The position numbers were made by a program, and so were the translations under genes. Below are positions 21,730-30,110 of a stretch of DNA of 64,000 bases, one piece after another; positions within the stretch are counted from its first letter, which is position 1; every line of letters starts with the position of its first letter. Source of the DNA: Kribbella aluminosa (GTDB taxonomy: Bacteria > Actinomycetota > Actinomycetes > Propionibacteriales > Kribbellaceae). The stretch is taken from contig NZ_JAGINT010000002.1 in the NCBI RefSeq assembly GCF_017876295.1, forward strand, positions 1,116,001 to 1,180,000, given 5' to 3'. The notes under the pieces were generated by a model. It had not been told where the DNA came from. It did no database searches and saw only the letters and a program-made list of their open reading frames with translations.

Positions 21730-22153
21730 TCCCGCGGAGCCTCCGAGGTCCGGGCGGCCGGTCGGCGGTGTCCAGCTGGGGGACAGTAGTTATGTGTCCC
21801 GTCGCTCTGGATCGGTGGCCGATGCTGAGGTTGTCGCGCGGGGTGCACCCGGTGAGCCCGCTGTGCTGCGTACGCCGAGTGCGCCGCGTGCGTCCAGTAG
21901 GTCGGGTGCGCCGCACGTGCCGAGTACGCCGAGTGTGGCGAGTACGTCGGGTGCCTTGAGTCGGTTGGGTGCGCTGAGTGCACTGAGCGCGAAGGCTTGT
22001 GCGGTCGCCGAGCGGGTGGCGGTGGGGAATGGGGTTCGGCTTGTTGGGTGCGAGGTTGTTGCTGATGCAGTGACCGTTGAGGTTTCGGTGGAGTTGGACC
22101 TTCGGGTGGTGCGGCCGACGCTTACTGCACGTGCTCGTGCTGGGCCGGTGTGA
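21730..22153 (+). pseudogene. Displaced C-terminal half of the TadE-like gene, in a second frame
   Basis: The frame open from 21695 to 22153 ends ACAVAERVAVGNGVRLVGCE, then EVSVELDLRVVRPTLTARAR, which is the usual C-terminal half of Rv3654c-type proteins (alanine-rich helix, one cysteine, then a beta strand pair). It is one base out of frame with the N-terminal half and separated from it by about 270 bases that include a 9-bp minisatellite. Either the gene is disrupted or the second frame is translated separately from a GTG at 21695. Confidence 0.6.
21870..21986 (+). repeat. 9-bp minisatellite (13 units) inside the split TadE-like gene
   Basis: Thirteen consecutive 9-base units related to GTACGCCGA fill 117 bases. 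In the C-terminal frame they encode tripeptides such as APS, TPS, TSG and ALS. Confidence 0.8.
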
Positions 22154-22335
22154 GCCTGTGGTGTCAGGCAATTGTTGCGGTGGGTTCTGGTGTGGTCGCG
22201 ATCTGGTCGCAATCTGGTAGAGATGCCGCGTTGATGTGGACGGCGTCTGTGGCTGCGTTCCATCATCGGGAACCGAGTACTGCTCATTTCCGGACGTACT
22301 TCCCCGGCGTCCGGACGGTTACCTCGGAGGCTCGC

Positions 22336-22956
22336 TTGCCCGACCGGATTCGGCTGCTGCTGGTCGATGACCAGATCCTCAGCCGAGGCTTGCTTCGCAG
22401 CGGTCTGGAGCGTGAGCGCGATCTTGAGATCGTTGCCGAGCTCAACCGTTCCGACGACGTCGTTGGTGCGGCGAAACGACATCGGGCGAACGTCGCGCTG
22501 GTCGACGCCGGCGGACCGGGGAATCACAGCATCACGGTCACCACGAAGTTGCGTACGTCGATGCCGGAGTGCCGGGTCGTCATGTTGACGACATACGGGC
22601 GTCCGGTGCACATGCGTCGTGGCCTGGATGCTGGGGCGAAGGGTTTCGCGTTGAGGGGGAGCCCGGTGCCGCAGTTGGCTGACGCGGTACGGCGGGTGCA
22701 CCTGGGGTTGCGGGTGGTTGACGCGAATCTCGCGGCGGAGAACTTGCGGTATTCCGAGACTCCGCTGAATGAGGATGAGACCGACACGCTGCGCGCGGCG
22801 CGTGAGGGTGGGTCGGTGTCGTTGATGGCGCGGAAGCTGGAGGTGTCGGAGCGCGTCGTTCGTACGCGGCTGTGGTCGGCCATTGGCAAGACGGGGGCTC
22901 GGACTCGGTCCGACGCGGTCCAGATAGCCGAACAGAACGGCTGGCTGCTCGACTAA
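22336..22956 (+). CDS. Orphan NarL/FixJ-type response regulator
   Basis: 206 residues from a TTG with GGAGG five bases upstream; longer in-frame starts (to 22150) lack a ribosome site. The receiver domain starts RIRLLLVDDQILSRG, the phospho-acceptor is the aspartate in VALVDAGGPG near residue 54, and AKGFALRGSP contains the conserved lysine. The C-terminal LuxR-type HTH (ARKLEVSERVVRTRLWSAIG) is weaker than usual. No sensor kinase gene is nearby. Its place after the tad operon suggests, but does not show, a role there. Confidence 0.8.
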   Translation: MPDRIRLLLVDDQILSRGLLRSGLERERDLEIVAELNRSDDVVGAAKRHRANVALVDAGGPGNHSITVTTKLRTSMPECRVVMLTTYGRPVHMRRGLDAGAKGFALRGSPVPQLADAVRRVHLGLRVVDANLAAENLRYSETPLNEDETDTLRAAREGGSVSLMARKLEVSERVVRTRLWSAIGKTGARTRSDAVQIAEQNGWLLD

Positions 22957-23218
22957 CTGGCGGGCGAGCCGGTGGTCAGGCGGGTGGTCGTGCGTGCGGT
23001 GGAGGCTGCGTGTTGGGTTGGTGGCAGGCGGGGTCAGTTGGCCGTATGTGACGTGCAGAGGATAGGACGCGGCCGTAGGCGAGGTGCTGAAAGCAGGCGG
23101 TTCGAGCGAGAGGGCCCGTTGGGGTGAGCGGCCGTGTTGGGTGGGCGTGGGGCCTGCGGGTGGGCGTGTGAGTGCAGAGGTGTGGGGCCGGCGGCTGTGT
23201 GGCGTGTGGGTGCGGAGG
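22957..23218. other. Intergenic region without recognised gene
   Basis: A G- and T-rich stretch on the plus strand between the response regulator and the convergent NYN gene. Open frames here have atypical composition and no match; no strong hairpin was seen. Confidence 0.5.
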
Positions 23219-23647
23219 TTAGGTGGGGGGTTGTTCGGGGAGGGCGTCTAGTTGGGATAGGAGCCAGTTGGGGCCGGTGGGGGTGGCGCCGGTGGGGGTT
23301 AGGCGGTCGCGGAGGGCTCGGTCGGCGGTTACTACGGTGATGGTGGGGTGGGTTGGGTCGGCGGCGGCTTCTTGGGTGACGGTGACGATGGTGTCGTCGC
23401 CGGAGCCGGGGGCCAGGACTACGCGGAGGTTGTCGGTGTTGGGGGCGTTGTCGCCTGAGGTGGCTTGGCGGGCGGCGCCTTCCAGGACGACGATCACGGT
23501 TGTGTCGGGGGATTGGGCCTGGAGGGCGGAGAGGCGGGTCAGTAGGCGGCGGGCTGCGCCGGCGCGGTCTCGCCACCAGCCGTCGGGGCGTGAGCCGATC
23601 ACGTTCGCGGCGTCGACGACGATTACTCGGCTTGGCTCACTGTCCAT
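23219..23647 (-). CDS. NYN/PIN-like RNA-binding domain protein
   Basis: About 142 residues. RVIVVDAANVIGSRPDGWWR at the N terminus carries the first acidic residue and DAANVIGSRPDGWWRDR pattern of actinobacterial NYN-domain (YacP-like) nucleases; VIVVLEGAARQ and ITVVTADRALRDRL supply the other acidic strands. Members are thought to act on RNA. The start is uncertain: the ATG at 23647 or a GTG at 23662, neither with a clear Shine-Dalgarno. The gene stands alone. Confidence 0.75.
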   Translation of the reverse strand: MDSEPSRVIVVDAANVIGSRPDGWWRDRAGAARRLLTRLSALQAQSPDTTVIVVLEGAARQATSGDNAPNTDNLRVVLAPGSGDDTIVTVTQEAAADPTHPTITVVTADRALRDRLTPTGATPTGPNWLLSQLDALPEQPPT

Positions 23648-23662
23648 CGGACCAGTTTGCAC

Positions 23663-24027
23663 TTGAGTACGTACGAGTGCCGCGCCTCGTGCTGCATGTC
23701 CACCGGCTTCCGCGCGGACGGATCCGGCAACCCACCTCCCGCAAGGTTGTCTCTGGCTGTGCGGTGACAGGCAGGGTGAATCACGTGCAGAGCGTGAGCC
23801 CCCGCGCAGCCGGTGCGTTTGGGGCAGTCGGCGGGAGCCTGCTGCGGGCTGCGGGCTGTGGGCTGCGGGGTTAGGCGCAGGCGGCTCTGCTCCGGGGCGT
23901 CGGGCGAGCAGTTGGTGGTGGGTTGGATCGCCGCGCCGACGATCCGCAGCGTGGTCAGCGGTCGTCGGGGCGGTGGGCCTCGGCGCGGCTTGGTGTAAGC
24001 GGGTGGGTGGGCTTGGGGTGGGTGGGG
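23663..24027. other. Intergenic region with a short tandem repeat
   Basis: No gene is supported. Four copies of the 7-base unit GCTGCGG (third copy with one change) lie at 23841-23868. The rest is GC-rich without clear hairpins. Confidence 0.5.
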
Positions 24028-25275
24028 CTAGATGCAGGTGGAGAGGAGGGTGCCGGTGTGGGTTATCAGGAGGTGGGGGCCGGGGGTGGCCTTCAGGTGG
24101 GTTTGGGCGGTGGGGACGGGGTGGCGGGTTCCGTCGGGGGAGATGACGAGGGTGTTGGGGGCGTCGAGGGCGATCAGTTCGTCGTTGGCTCGGACGAGGA
24201 CGGGAGCGTTGTAAGACCAGGAGAGGGCGGTGCGGCCTGCTTGTAGGGCTTCGAGGGTGGCGGTCGGGAGTTCGTCGGGGCCTTCGGCGGAGGCGTCTAC
24301 GGCGATCCAGGTGGTGGGGGTGCCCGGTGGGGTGAGGGATGTGGGGTTGTGCCAGTCGCTACCGCCGATGGGGGTAGTGGCTTCCAGGCCCCAGGCTTGC
24401 CACCAGGCGACGGGGCCGCCCCAGGTGTGGTCGAGCCAGGAGGAGTGCCAGATCTCGGCGAGGGGTGGGTGTTCGGGGAGCGGGTGGCGCCAGGAGCAGT
24501 CGCCGCCGAGCGGGTGGTTGATGGAGAGCAGGCCGCCACGGGCGGCGACCTCCGAGACCCAGGTGGCGGCGGGGCGGCGGAAGTCGACGAAGCCGATGTC
24601 GCCGAACGCGTTGGCGTGGCCGGTGTCGGTGGTGACTTCCTGGCCGGGGATGAGGCCGATGCCGAATCGGCTGCTCAGGGCGGGGAGTTCGGCGTGGTGG
24701 GCGACCGTGTTGTGGTCGGTGACGGCGAGTACGTCGAGACCGGCCGAGACCCCGAGCGCCGCGAGGTTGGCGATCGGGGTGGAGCCGTCGGAGTGCAGCG
24801 AATGGGCGTGGAAGTCGCCGGCGATCCACTTCAACCCGGAGGAGGCAGGCAGGGTACGGCGCGGTGGACGCGGCGGTACTGCGACGGCGGCGGACAAGTC
24901 GGCATACTCCGTCAGTCCGGGGATCAGGTCGACCCGGCCGGTGACGGCTTCGACGAGGAGTTCGACCCCTTCGACGGGTACTCGGTGGAGGCCGAGGACG
25001 ACCCACCAGGTACCGGGTTCGAGGTCGCCGGGGAGGTAGCCGGGGGTGGCGGCATCCGGGGTGATCGCGAACGTCCGGCGCGCGCCGCCGGACCAGCCGC
25101 GCCAGCCGGCGGCGCCCTCACAGCCGATGTCGATGACGGCGCCGTCGACCGGCGGGACGGTGAGTGTGACGAGCAGGCCGGGGCAGCCCGGCGGGATGTC
25201 GACGGGCAACGAGTGCCAGACGGATTCGGCGCGGTCGTCGAGGGTCCAGCGCCGGCGGTACGACGTGACTGCCAT
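24028..25275 (-). CDS. CehA/McbA-family PHP metallohydrolase
   Basis: 415 residues. The PHP metal-binding blocks are present in order: GDFHAHSLHSDGS near residue 153, AVTDHNT near residue 183, IPGQEVTT, GHANAFG, SINHP near residue 251 and GSDWHN near residue 299. Such enzymes hydrolyse phosphoesters or carboxylesters with metal ions; no signal peptide is seen, so it is probably cytoplasmic. It starts 26 bases after the ATPase of a Ugp-type importer and reads the same way, so it is likely the last gene of that operon and may act on the imported compound. Confidence 0.85.
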   Translation of the reverse strand: MAVTSYRRRWTLDDRAESVWHSLPVDIPPGCPGLLVTLTVPPVDGAVIDIGCEGAAGWRGWSGGARRTFAITPDAATPGYLPGDLEPGTWWVVLGLHRVPVEGVELLVEAVTGRVDLIPGLTEYADLSAAVAVPPRPPRRTLPASSGLKWIAGDFHAHSLHSDGSTPIANLAALGVSAGLDVLAVTDHNTVAHHAELPALSSRFGIGLIPGQEVTTDTGHANAFGDIGFVDFRRPAATWVSEVAARGGLLSINHPLGGDCSWRHPLPEHPPLAEIWHSSWLDHTWGGPVAWWQAWGLEATTPIGGSDWHNPTSLTPPGTPTTWIAVDASAEGPDELPTATLEALQAGRTALSWSYNAPVLVRANDELIALDAPNTLVISPDGTRHPVPTAQTHLKATPGPHLLITHTGTLLSTCI

Positions 25276-25301
25276 CAGCTAGGTTCTCCAGGCGTACGGG
25301 G

Positions 25302-26408
25302 TCAGGCGACGGGGGCTGGCTGGCGGGTCAGGAGTTCGCCGGTTTCGCGGTCGTACAGGAGGACTCGCGAGACGGGGGCCGTGAGGGTTACGGCAGTACC
25401 CGCGGCGGGCTCGTCCTCTTCGGGGACCGTGACGCCGACGAGCGTGCCATCGCAGTCGACCGTGACCAACGACTGGGTGCCGAGGTTCTCGGCCACCAAG
25501 ACCGTGCCCCGGAGTGCGGGGCCGCTGACGTCGTTGGTGGTGAGGGTCAGGTACTCCGGCCGGATGCCGACCGTCACCTCGACGTCCGCCACCGCCACAA
25601 AGGTTGTCGCGGGCAACGAGCCCCCCGCGACCGACACCACCACATCACCCTGGTCGACCGGTTCGGTGATCCTGCCGGGGATGAGGTTCATCGGCGTGGA
25701 GCCGATGAAGTTCGCCACGAAGGTGTTCGCCGGGCGGGCGAAGACCTCGCGGGGCGAGCCGAGCTGGCGGAGCTTGCCCGACTCCATCACCGCGATGCGG
25801 TCGGCGAGTGCGAGCGCCTCGGCCTGGTCGTGCGTGACGAAGACAGTGGTGATGCCCAGGTCACGCTGCAGCTTCTTCAGGAACGTACGCGCCTCCAGTC
25901 GCAGCCGTGCGTCGAGATTCGACAGCGGCTCGTCGAGGAGCAGGACCTTGCCTTCGGACGCGATCGCGCGAGCCAGCGCGACCCGCTGCTGCTGGCCGCC
26001 GGACAGCTGGCCGGGCTTGCGTTCCAGCAGCCCGTCCAACGAGAGCTCCCCCGCGGTACGAGAAGCGACGGAGGCGCGGGTGGCCGCGGCAACTCGCCGT
26101 ACCTTCAACGGGTAGGTGATGTTCTCGGAGACGCTCATGTGCGGGAAGAGCGCGTAGTCCTGGAAGACCATCGCGACCCCCCGCTTGCCGGGGTCCGTCC
26201 GCGTCACGTCGGCCGCGTCGATGCGGACCGTTCCCTCGGTCGCGGTCTCCAGGCCGGCGATCGTCCGGAGCAGGGTCGTCTTGCCGCACCCGGACGGACC
26301 GAGCAGGGCGAAGAACTCGCCGTCGGCAACCTGCAGGTCCAGCCCGTCGACGGCGCGGACGCCGTTCGGGTAGACGGTTGCGAGGCCTTCGATGTCGATG
26401 CCCGCCAT
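25302..26408 (-). CDS. ABC transporter ATPase, UgpC/MsmK type
   Basis: 368 residues. Walker A GPSGCGKTT near residue 37, signature LSGGQQQRVALARAI near residue 134, Walker B VLLLDEPLSNLD near residue 157, and a C-terminal TOBE/OB regulatory domain (residues 235-360) typical of carbohydrate and glycerol-3-phosphate importers. It powers the two permeases encoded just upstream. Its Shine-Dalgarno (GGAGGG) lies in a duplicated copy of the last codons of the preceding permease gene. Confidence 0.93.
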   Translation of the reverse strand: MAGIDIEGLATVYPNGVRAVDGLDLQVADGEFFALLGPSGCGKTTLLRTIAGLETATEGTVRIDAADVTRTDPGKRGVAMVFQDYALFPHMSVSENITYPLKVRRVAAATRASVASRTAGELSLDGLLERKPGQLSGGQQQRVALARAIASEGKVLLLDEPLSNLDARLRLEARTFLKKLQRDLGITTVFVTHDQAEALALADRIAVMESGKLRQLGSPREVFARPANTFVANFIGSTPMNLIPGRITEPVDQGDVVVSVAGGSLPATTFVAVADVEVTVGIRPEYLTLTTNDVSGPALRGTVLVAENLGTQSLVTVDCDGTLVGVTVPEEDEPAAGTAVTLTAPVSRVLLYDRETGELLTRQPAPVA

Positions 26409-26430
26409 CAGCTCTTGATCCCTCCATGAC

Positions 26431-27249
26431 TCAACTTTTGATTCCTCCGTGAAAGCGGAACCCGTAACGCGAGTTCACCAGCAGGTACAGCACGACGACC
26501 GGGATCGAGAACAGCAGCGAGAACACCGGCAGCACCTGCAGGTTCACGCTGCCGCCTTCGTCGGTGAGGGTCTGCATCAGCACCGCACCGGGCTGCTTGT
26601 CGATCGACCGGATGAGCAGGAAGGGCACCAGGAAGTTGCCCCAGGAGTTGACGAACGCCCAGACCATGATGGTGGCCAGCCCGGGTCGCGCGACCGGGAG
26701 TACGACGTCGCGCAGGATCTGCAGCGTCGACGCGCCGAACACCCGCGCCGACTCCTCGTAGGACTTCGGGACCGCGTCGACGAAGTCCTTCAGGATGAAG
26801 ATCGCCGCCGGCAACAGCCCGCCGGTCATCACCAGCGCGACGCCGAACCGGGAGTCGATCAGCCCGAGCTGGAACATCATCACGAAGATCGGCACCATCG
26901 CCGCCGTACCGGTGACCACCGACGACAGCAGCAGCAACCCGTACAGCAACGCGTCCCGCCCGGGGATCCGCACCCGGGACAGCGCGTACGACGCCAACGC
27001 GGCGAACGCCGTCACGGCCACCGCGGTCGTGACACAGATCAGCAAGGAGTTGACCATCGAGTGCATCGCGTACGGGTGCGCGAGGGTCTTCCGGAAGTTC
27101 TCCAGCGTCCAGTCCGGCCAGTGCACCCCGAGGCCCGGTGACGCGTCGAACGGCGCCGACGCGATCCACAGCATCGGTACGGCGAAGAACAGCGTGATCG
27201 CGCAGATCAAGACGTAGAAGCCGATCCGGCGCAGCACAAAGGACGTCAT
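26431..27249 (-). CDS. ABC transporter permease, MalG/UgpE type
   Basis: 272 residues, six hydrophobic helices. The EAA loop that contacts the ATPase is EESARVFGASTLQILRDVVL near residue 164. It overlaps the preceding permease gene by four bases (ATGA) and forms the membrane channel with it. The gene ends FHGGIKS; the same HGGIKS-stop codons recur once in the 22-base spacer before the ATPase gene. Confidence 0.92.
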   Translation of the reverse strand: MTSFVLRRIGFYVLICAITLFFAVPMLWIASAPFDASPGLGVHWPDWTLENFRKTLAHPYAMHSMVNSLLICVTTAVAVTAFAALASYALSRVRIPGRDALLYGLLLLSSVVTGTAAMVPIFVMMFQLGLIDSRFGVALVMTGGLLPAAIFILKDFVDAVPKSYEESARVFGASTLQILRDVVLPVARPGLATIMVWAFVNSWGNFLVPFLLIRSIDKQPGAVLMQTLTDEGGSVNLQVLPVFSLLFSIPVVVLYLLVNSRYGFRFHGGIKS

Positions 27250-28172
27250 GAGCGCCTCCGCAACAGCCGCAGATAGACCAGTGAGACCAGCAGGTTCGCG
27301 ATCAGCAGCAGGAACGAGATCGCCGACGAGTACCCGAGCTCACCGCCCTGCAGCGCCACGTTGTAGATGTAGACCGGCACTGTCTCGGACTCGTGGTTCG
27401 GCCCGCCCTTGGTGAGCAGGAACGGTGAGAAGTCGTTCGCCGTCCACAGCGAGATCAGCAGCGTGTTCGTCAGGACGTGGCCGCGGATGTGCGGGAACAC
27501 CACGTCCCGCAGCGTCTGCCAGCCCGATGCGCCGACCATCCGTGCCGACTCGAGCTGCGACGGCGGGACCGCCTGCAGCGCGGACGAGTAGAGCATCATC
27601 GAGAACGCCGTACCGCGCCACGTGTTGAACACCACGAGACAGGCCATCGGGTAGTCGATCAGCCACGCGGTCCCCGGCGTACCCAGCAAGCTGTTCAACG
27701 TACCGCCGTCACGGTCGTAGAACGCGACCCACAGGTACGCGACCACCGTCGACGGCAGGATCCAGGCCAGCAGCGTCAGGGCCTCGACGGTACGCCGGAC
27801 CGCCGGGCGGGCGCGCCGCAGCACCCAGGCGAGTGTGAAGCCGAGGACGTTCTGCCCGATGATCGCGGAGCCGAGGACGAACAGCATCGTCAGCCACAAC
27901 GCGTTGTGGAACAGCGCGTCGTCCAGAGCCCGGGTGTAGTTCGACAGCCCGACCATCGACGGTGACACGGCCTCGACGCCGGTCAGCCGGTAGTTCGTGA
28001 CGCCGATGTAGATCGTCCAGAGCGCGGGGAAGATCAGGAACGCGCCGATCAGCAGCAGTGCGGGCGCGACGAAGCCCAGCGCGCGGCCGACCCCGAGCCC
28101 CGCGACGTCCCGCGCGGGAGCCCGGCCCCGCGCGGGCGCGGCGGTCCGCACGGGGGTAGAGGGAGAAGCCAT
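27246..28172 (-). CDS. ABC transporter permease, MalF/UgpA type
   Basis: 308 residues from the ATG that overlaps the stop of the binding-protein gene (TGATG). A cytoplasmic N-terminal tail (residues 1-30) is followed by six helices; the EAA loop is LESARMVGASGWQTLRDVVF near residue 205. It partners with the MalG-type permease in importing a sugar-like or phosphorylated solute. Confidence 0.92.
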   Translation of the reverse strand: MASPSTPVRTAAPARGRAPARDVAGLGVGRALGFVAPALLLIGAFLIFPALWTIYIGVTNYRLTGVEAVSPSMVGLSNYTRALDDALFHNALWLTMLFVLGSAIIGQNVLGFTLAWVLRRARPAVRRTVEALTLLAWILPSTVVAYLWVAFYDRDGGTLNSLLGTPGTAWLIDYPMACLVVFNTWRGTAFSMMLYSSALQAVPPSQLESARMVGASGWQTLRDVVFPHIRGHVLTNTLLISLWTANDFSPFLLTKGGPNHESETVPVYIYNVALQGGELGYSSAISFLLLIANLLVSLVYLRLLRRRS

Positions 28173-29605
28173 CAGTTGGAGGTGACCTTGTCCTTGCCGC
28201 CGGCCGCGGTCTCGACGGCCTTCTGGTACGCCGCGGCCGCGGCGGCGGTGCTCTTCCCGCTGATCACGTCGGCGGTCGCCTGCTGCAGCGCGGCCGAGAC
28301 CTTCGGGTACTCCGCGCGGCCCGGACGGTACTGCGTGATCGGCAGCACCTTCTCGGCCATGAAGCTCAGCATCGGGTCGCTCTTCAGTACTTCGCTGTTC
28401 ACGTCGGACCGCTGCGTGATCTTGGCGGCGCCGTCCAGCGAGGCCTTGACCATGTCCGCGGAGTTCATGAACTGCAGGAACTCCCAGGCCTGCTGCGGGT
28501 ACTTCGTGTTCGGGTTGATCACGGTCGCGCCGCCACCGGACATCGAGACGAAGTCCTGGCCCTTCACGCCGGCGCCCGGCTTCATCGCCGGGATCATCGC
28601 CCAGCCGACCGCGGAGTCCCGGTCGGCCATCTTGGCGACGCCCTCCTTGGGCTCGACCACGCTGCGCCAGAAGTAGTCGCTCTCCAGCAGGATGCCGATC
28701 TTGTTCGCGGCGAACTCGGCGAACGACTTGTCCCGGCCCTTGGCCTCCTTCTGCAGCACCGGGTCGCCGAGACCCGTCGAGTAGACCTGGTGGTAGAAGT
28801 CGAGCACCTGCCGCAGTTGCGCGGTGTTGCCGAGCCACTTGCCGTCGGAGTTCACTTCTGAGCCGGTGCCGACCAGCAGCGGCAGCACGCCCTGCATGGT
28901 GGTCGCCTCGCCCATCGCGGTGCCGGCGTTGATCTGGATCGGGGTGACGCCGGAGATCTTCTTCAGCGCCTGACCCGCGGAGATGATGTCGTCCCAGGAC
29001 TTCGGCTGCCAGTCGGCGGGCAGTCCGGCCTGCTGGAACAGCTTCTTGTTGAAGTACAGGACGCGGCCGTCGGTGCCACCGGGGACGCCGTACCGCTTGC
29101 CGTTGTAGCTGCCGAGCGCCTGGACCGCCTCCGGGATCTGCTGCCAGCCGTCCCAGTTGTCCACCTTGGCGGCGTCGCCGACGGTGTCGGTGAGCGGCTT
29201 GATGTAGTCGGCCTGGGCGAACTCGCCGACCCAGATGCCGTCGATCTGGAACAGGTCCGGGCCGGACTTGTTCGACAGGTCGAGGGACAGCTTCTGCTTG
29301 TAGACCTCGTCGTCGGAGCCGTCACCCTGGAACTTGACCGTGACGTCGACGCCCTTGCCCTTCTGCTCGGCGACGAACTTCGGGATCAGGACGTCGGAGA
29401 TGAAGGTCGCGCCGGCGCTGCTCTTGCCGCCCTTGACCGAGTTCGAGCCGAAGGTCAGCTCGACCTTCTTGGCGTCGGCGTTCCGGTTCGCGTCCTGGCC
29501 GCCGCTGCTACTGCCGGAGCCGGAGGATCCGAGGCATCCGGTGAGCAGGGCGAGGGCCGCGGCGCCGAGGACGCCGGCGGTCGTCAACCGCGAGAGTGGT
29601 CGCAT
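28172..29605 (-). CDS. ABC transporter solute-binding lipoprotein (family 1)
   Basis: 477 residues. A lipoprotein signal ends with the lipobox LLTGC (cysteine at about residue 24), followed by a Gly/Ser-rich spacer. The mature part has the two-lobe fold of family 1 extracellular binding proteins (GPDLFQIDGIWVGEFAQADY near residue 130; AWEFLQFMNSADMV near residue 380). It sits on the outer face of the membrane and delivers substrate to the two permeases. The start has GGAG eight bases upstream. As first gene of the five-gene unit it carries the promoter. Confidence 0.93.
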   Translation of the reverse strand: MRPLSRLTTAGVLGAAALALLTGCLGSSGSGSSSGGQDANRNADAKKVELTFGSNSVKGGKSSAGATFISDVLIPKFVAEQKGKGVDVTVKFQGDGSDDEVYKQKLSLDLSNKSGPDLFQIDGIWVGEFAQADYIKPLTDTVGDAAKVDNWDGWQQIPEAVQALGSYNGKRYGVPGGTDGRVLYFNKKLFQQAGLPADWQPKSWDDIISAGQALKKISGVTPIQINAGTAMGEATTMQGVLPLLVGTGSEVNSDGKWLGNTAQLRQVLDFYHQVYSTGLGDPVLQKEAKGRDKSFAEFAANKIGILLESDYFWRSVVEPKEGVAKMADRDSAVGWAMIPAMKPGAGVKGQDFVSMSGGGATVINPNTKYPQQAWEFLQFMNSADMVKASLDGAAKITQRSDVNSEVLKSDPMLSFMAEKVLPITQYRPGRAEYPKVSAALQQATADVISGKSTAAAAAAYQKAVETAAGGKDKVTSN

Positions 29606-29649
29606 CAGGGCTCCTTGCAAAAGTGGTCCAGCGAGCGTGCCGGTCAAAC

Positions 29650-29724
29650 ATTGGCATTGTCCGGCGACTATGTGAAGACTTTTTCCCAACCCTGGGACGA
29701 ACGTTTGCCAGGTGCTTGTGGCAA
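29650..29724. promoter_or_regulatory. Candidate operators before the ABC importer operon
   Basis: TTGCCA (29705-29710) and TGGCAA (29719-29724) form an inverted repeat with eight bases between arms, and ATTGGCAT lies at 29650-29657 nearer the gene. Such arrangements suit LacI-family repressors; no regulator gene is adjacent. Related TGCCA palindromes occur at 31034-31061. Confidence 0.35.
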
Positions 29725-29883
29725 CCAATCGCGAACTGTCAAGCCGGGATCCCACGGGACGGATTGCGAAAGAGTTAAAGGTCGCTCAAGGTTCTGTGGC
29801 AACAGGTAGTTGACTAGATACACAGGGTGAGCGGTCGAGCTACATTCTTGCCGTTCGCTTCAGTGGATCGGAGGTGAAAAGAC

Positions 29884-29949
29884 GTGAGACTTCTCCACGG
29901 AGTTGCTTGCCTGGTCGACGAGCTGCTGGGTTGCTGGTGCTGGTGGTGA
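29884..29949 (+). CDS. Possible 21-residue peptide ending GCWCWW
   Basis: A GTG-initiated ORF with GGAGGTGA (29870-29877), an eight-base perfect match to the 16S rRNA 3' end, nine bases upstream of the start. The product ends LLGCWCWW, with three Trp and two Cys in its last five residues, plus one Cys in the middle. No gene follows on this strand within 4 kb, and a strong hairpin at 30050-30082 closes the unit, so this would be a free-standing short message. It could be a small peptide, a RiPP precursor core, a Trp/Cys-sensing leader without target, or chance; the ribosome site is the main support. Confidence 0.3.
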   Translation: MRLLHGVACLVDELLGCWCWW

Positions 29950-30049
29950 CGGCCAGGGCGGTGACCACGCCGGGCTCCCGCTGACGCGCAAGCAGCGGGC
30001 AATCCGGTACTCATCCCCGAGCACTGCCCCCGACAGAGGAGAAGAAGAA

Positions 30050-30082
30050 ACGGCCGGCCCCGACGATGTCGGGGCCGGCCGT
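30050..30082 (-). terminator. Strong terminator hairpin
   Basis: ACGGCCGGCCCCGAC (30050-30064) pairs perfectly over 15 bp with GTCGGGGCCGGCCGT (30068-30082) around a GAT loop. On the minus strand it is followed by TTTCTTCTTCTCC, so it mainly ends the lectin-like gene, 29 bases after its stop, but it could stop plus-strand transcripts as well. Confidence 0.85.
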
Positions 30083-30110
30083 CCTCTCGTTGGCTCGGGG
30101 GCCTGTCGGC

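Noticed and set aside
18378-21986. Tandem repeats in the tad locus as a CRISPR array
   Set aside because: Units are 9 or 15 bases, in frame, with no unique spacers and no cas genes.
29814-30014. Minus-strand frame of 66 codons opposite the CWCWW peptide
   Set aside because: No ribosome site and Arg/Ser/His-rich text typical of a shadow frame.
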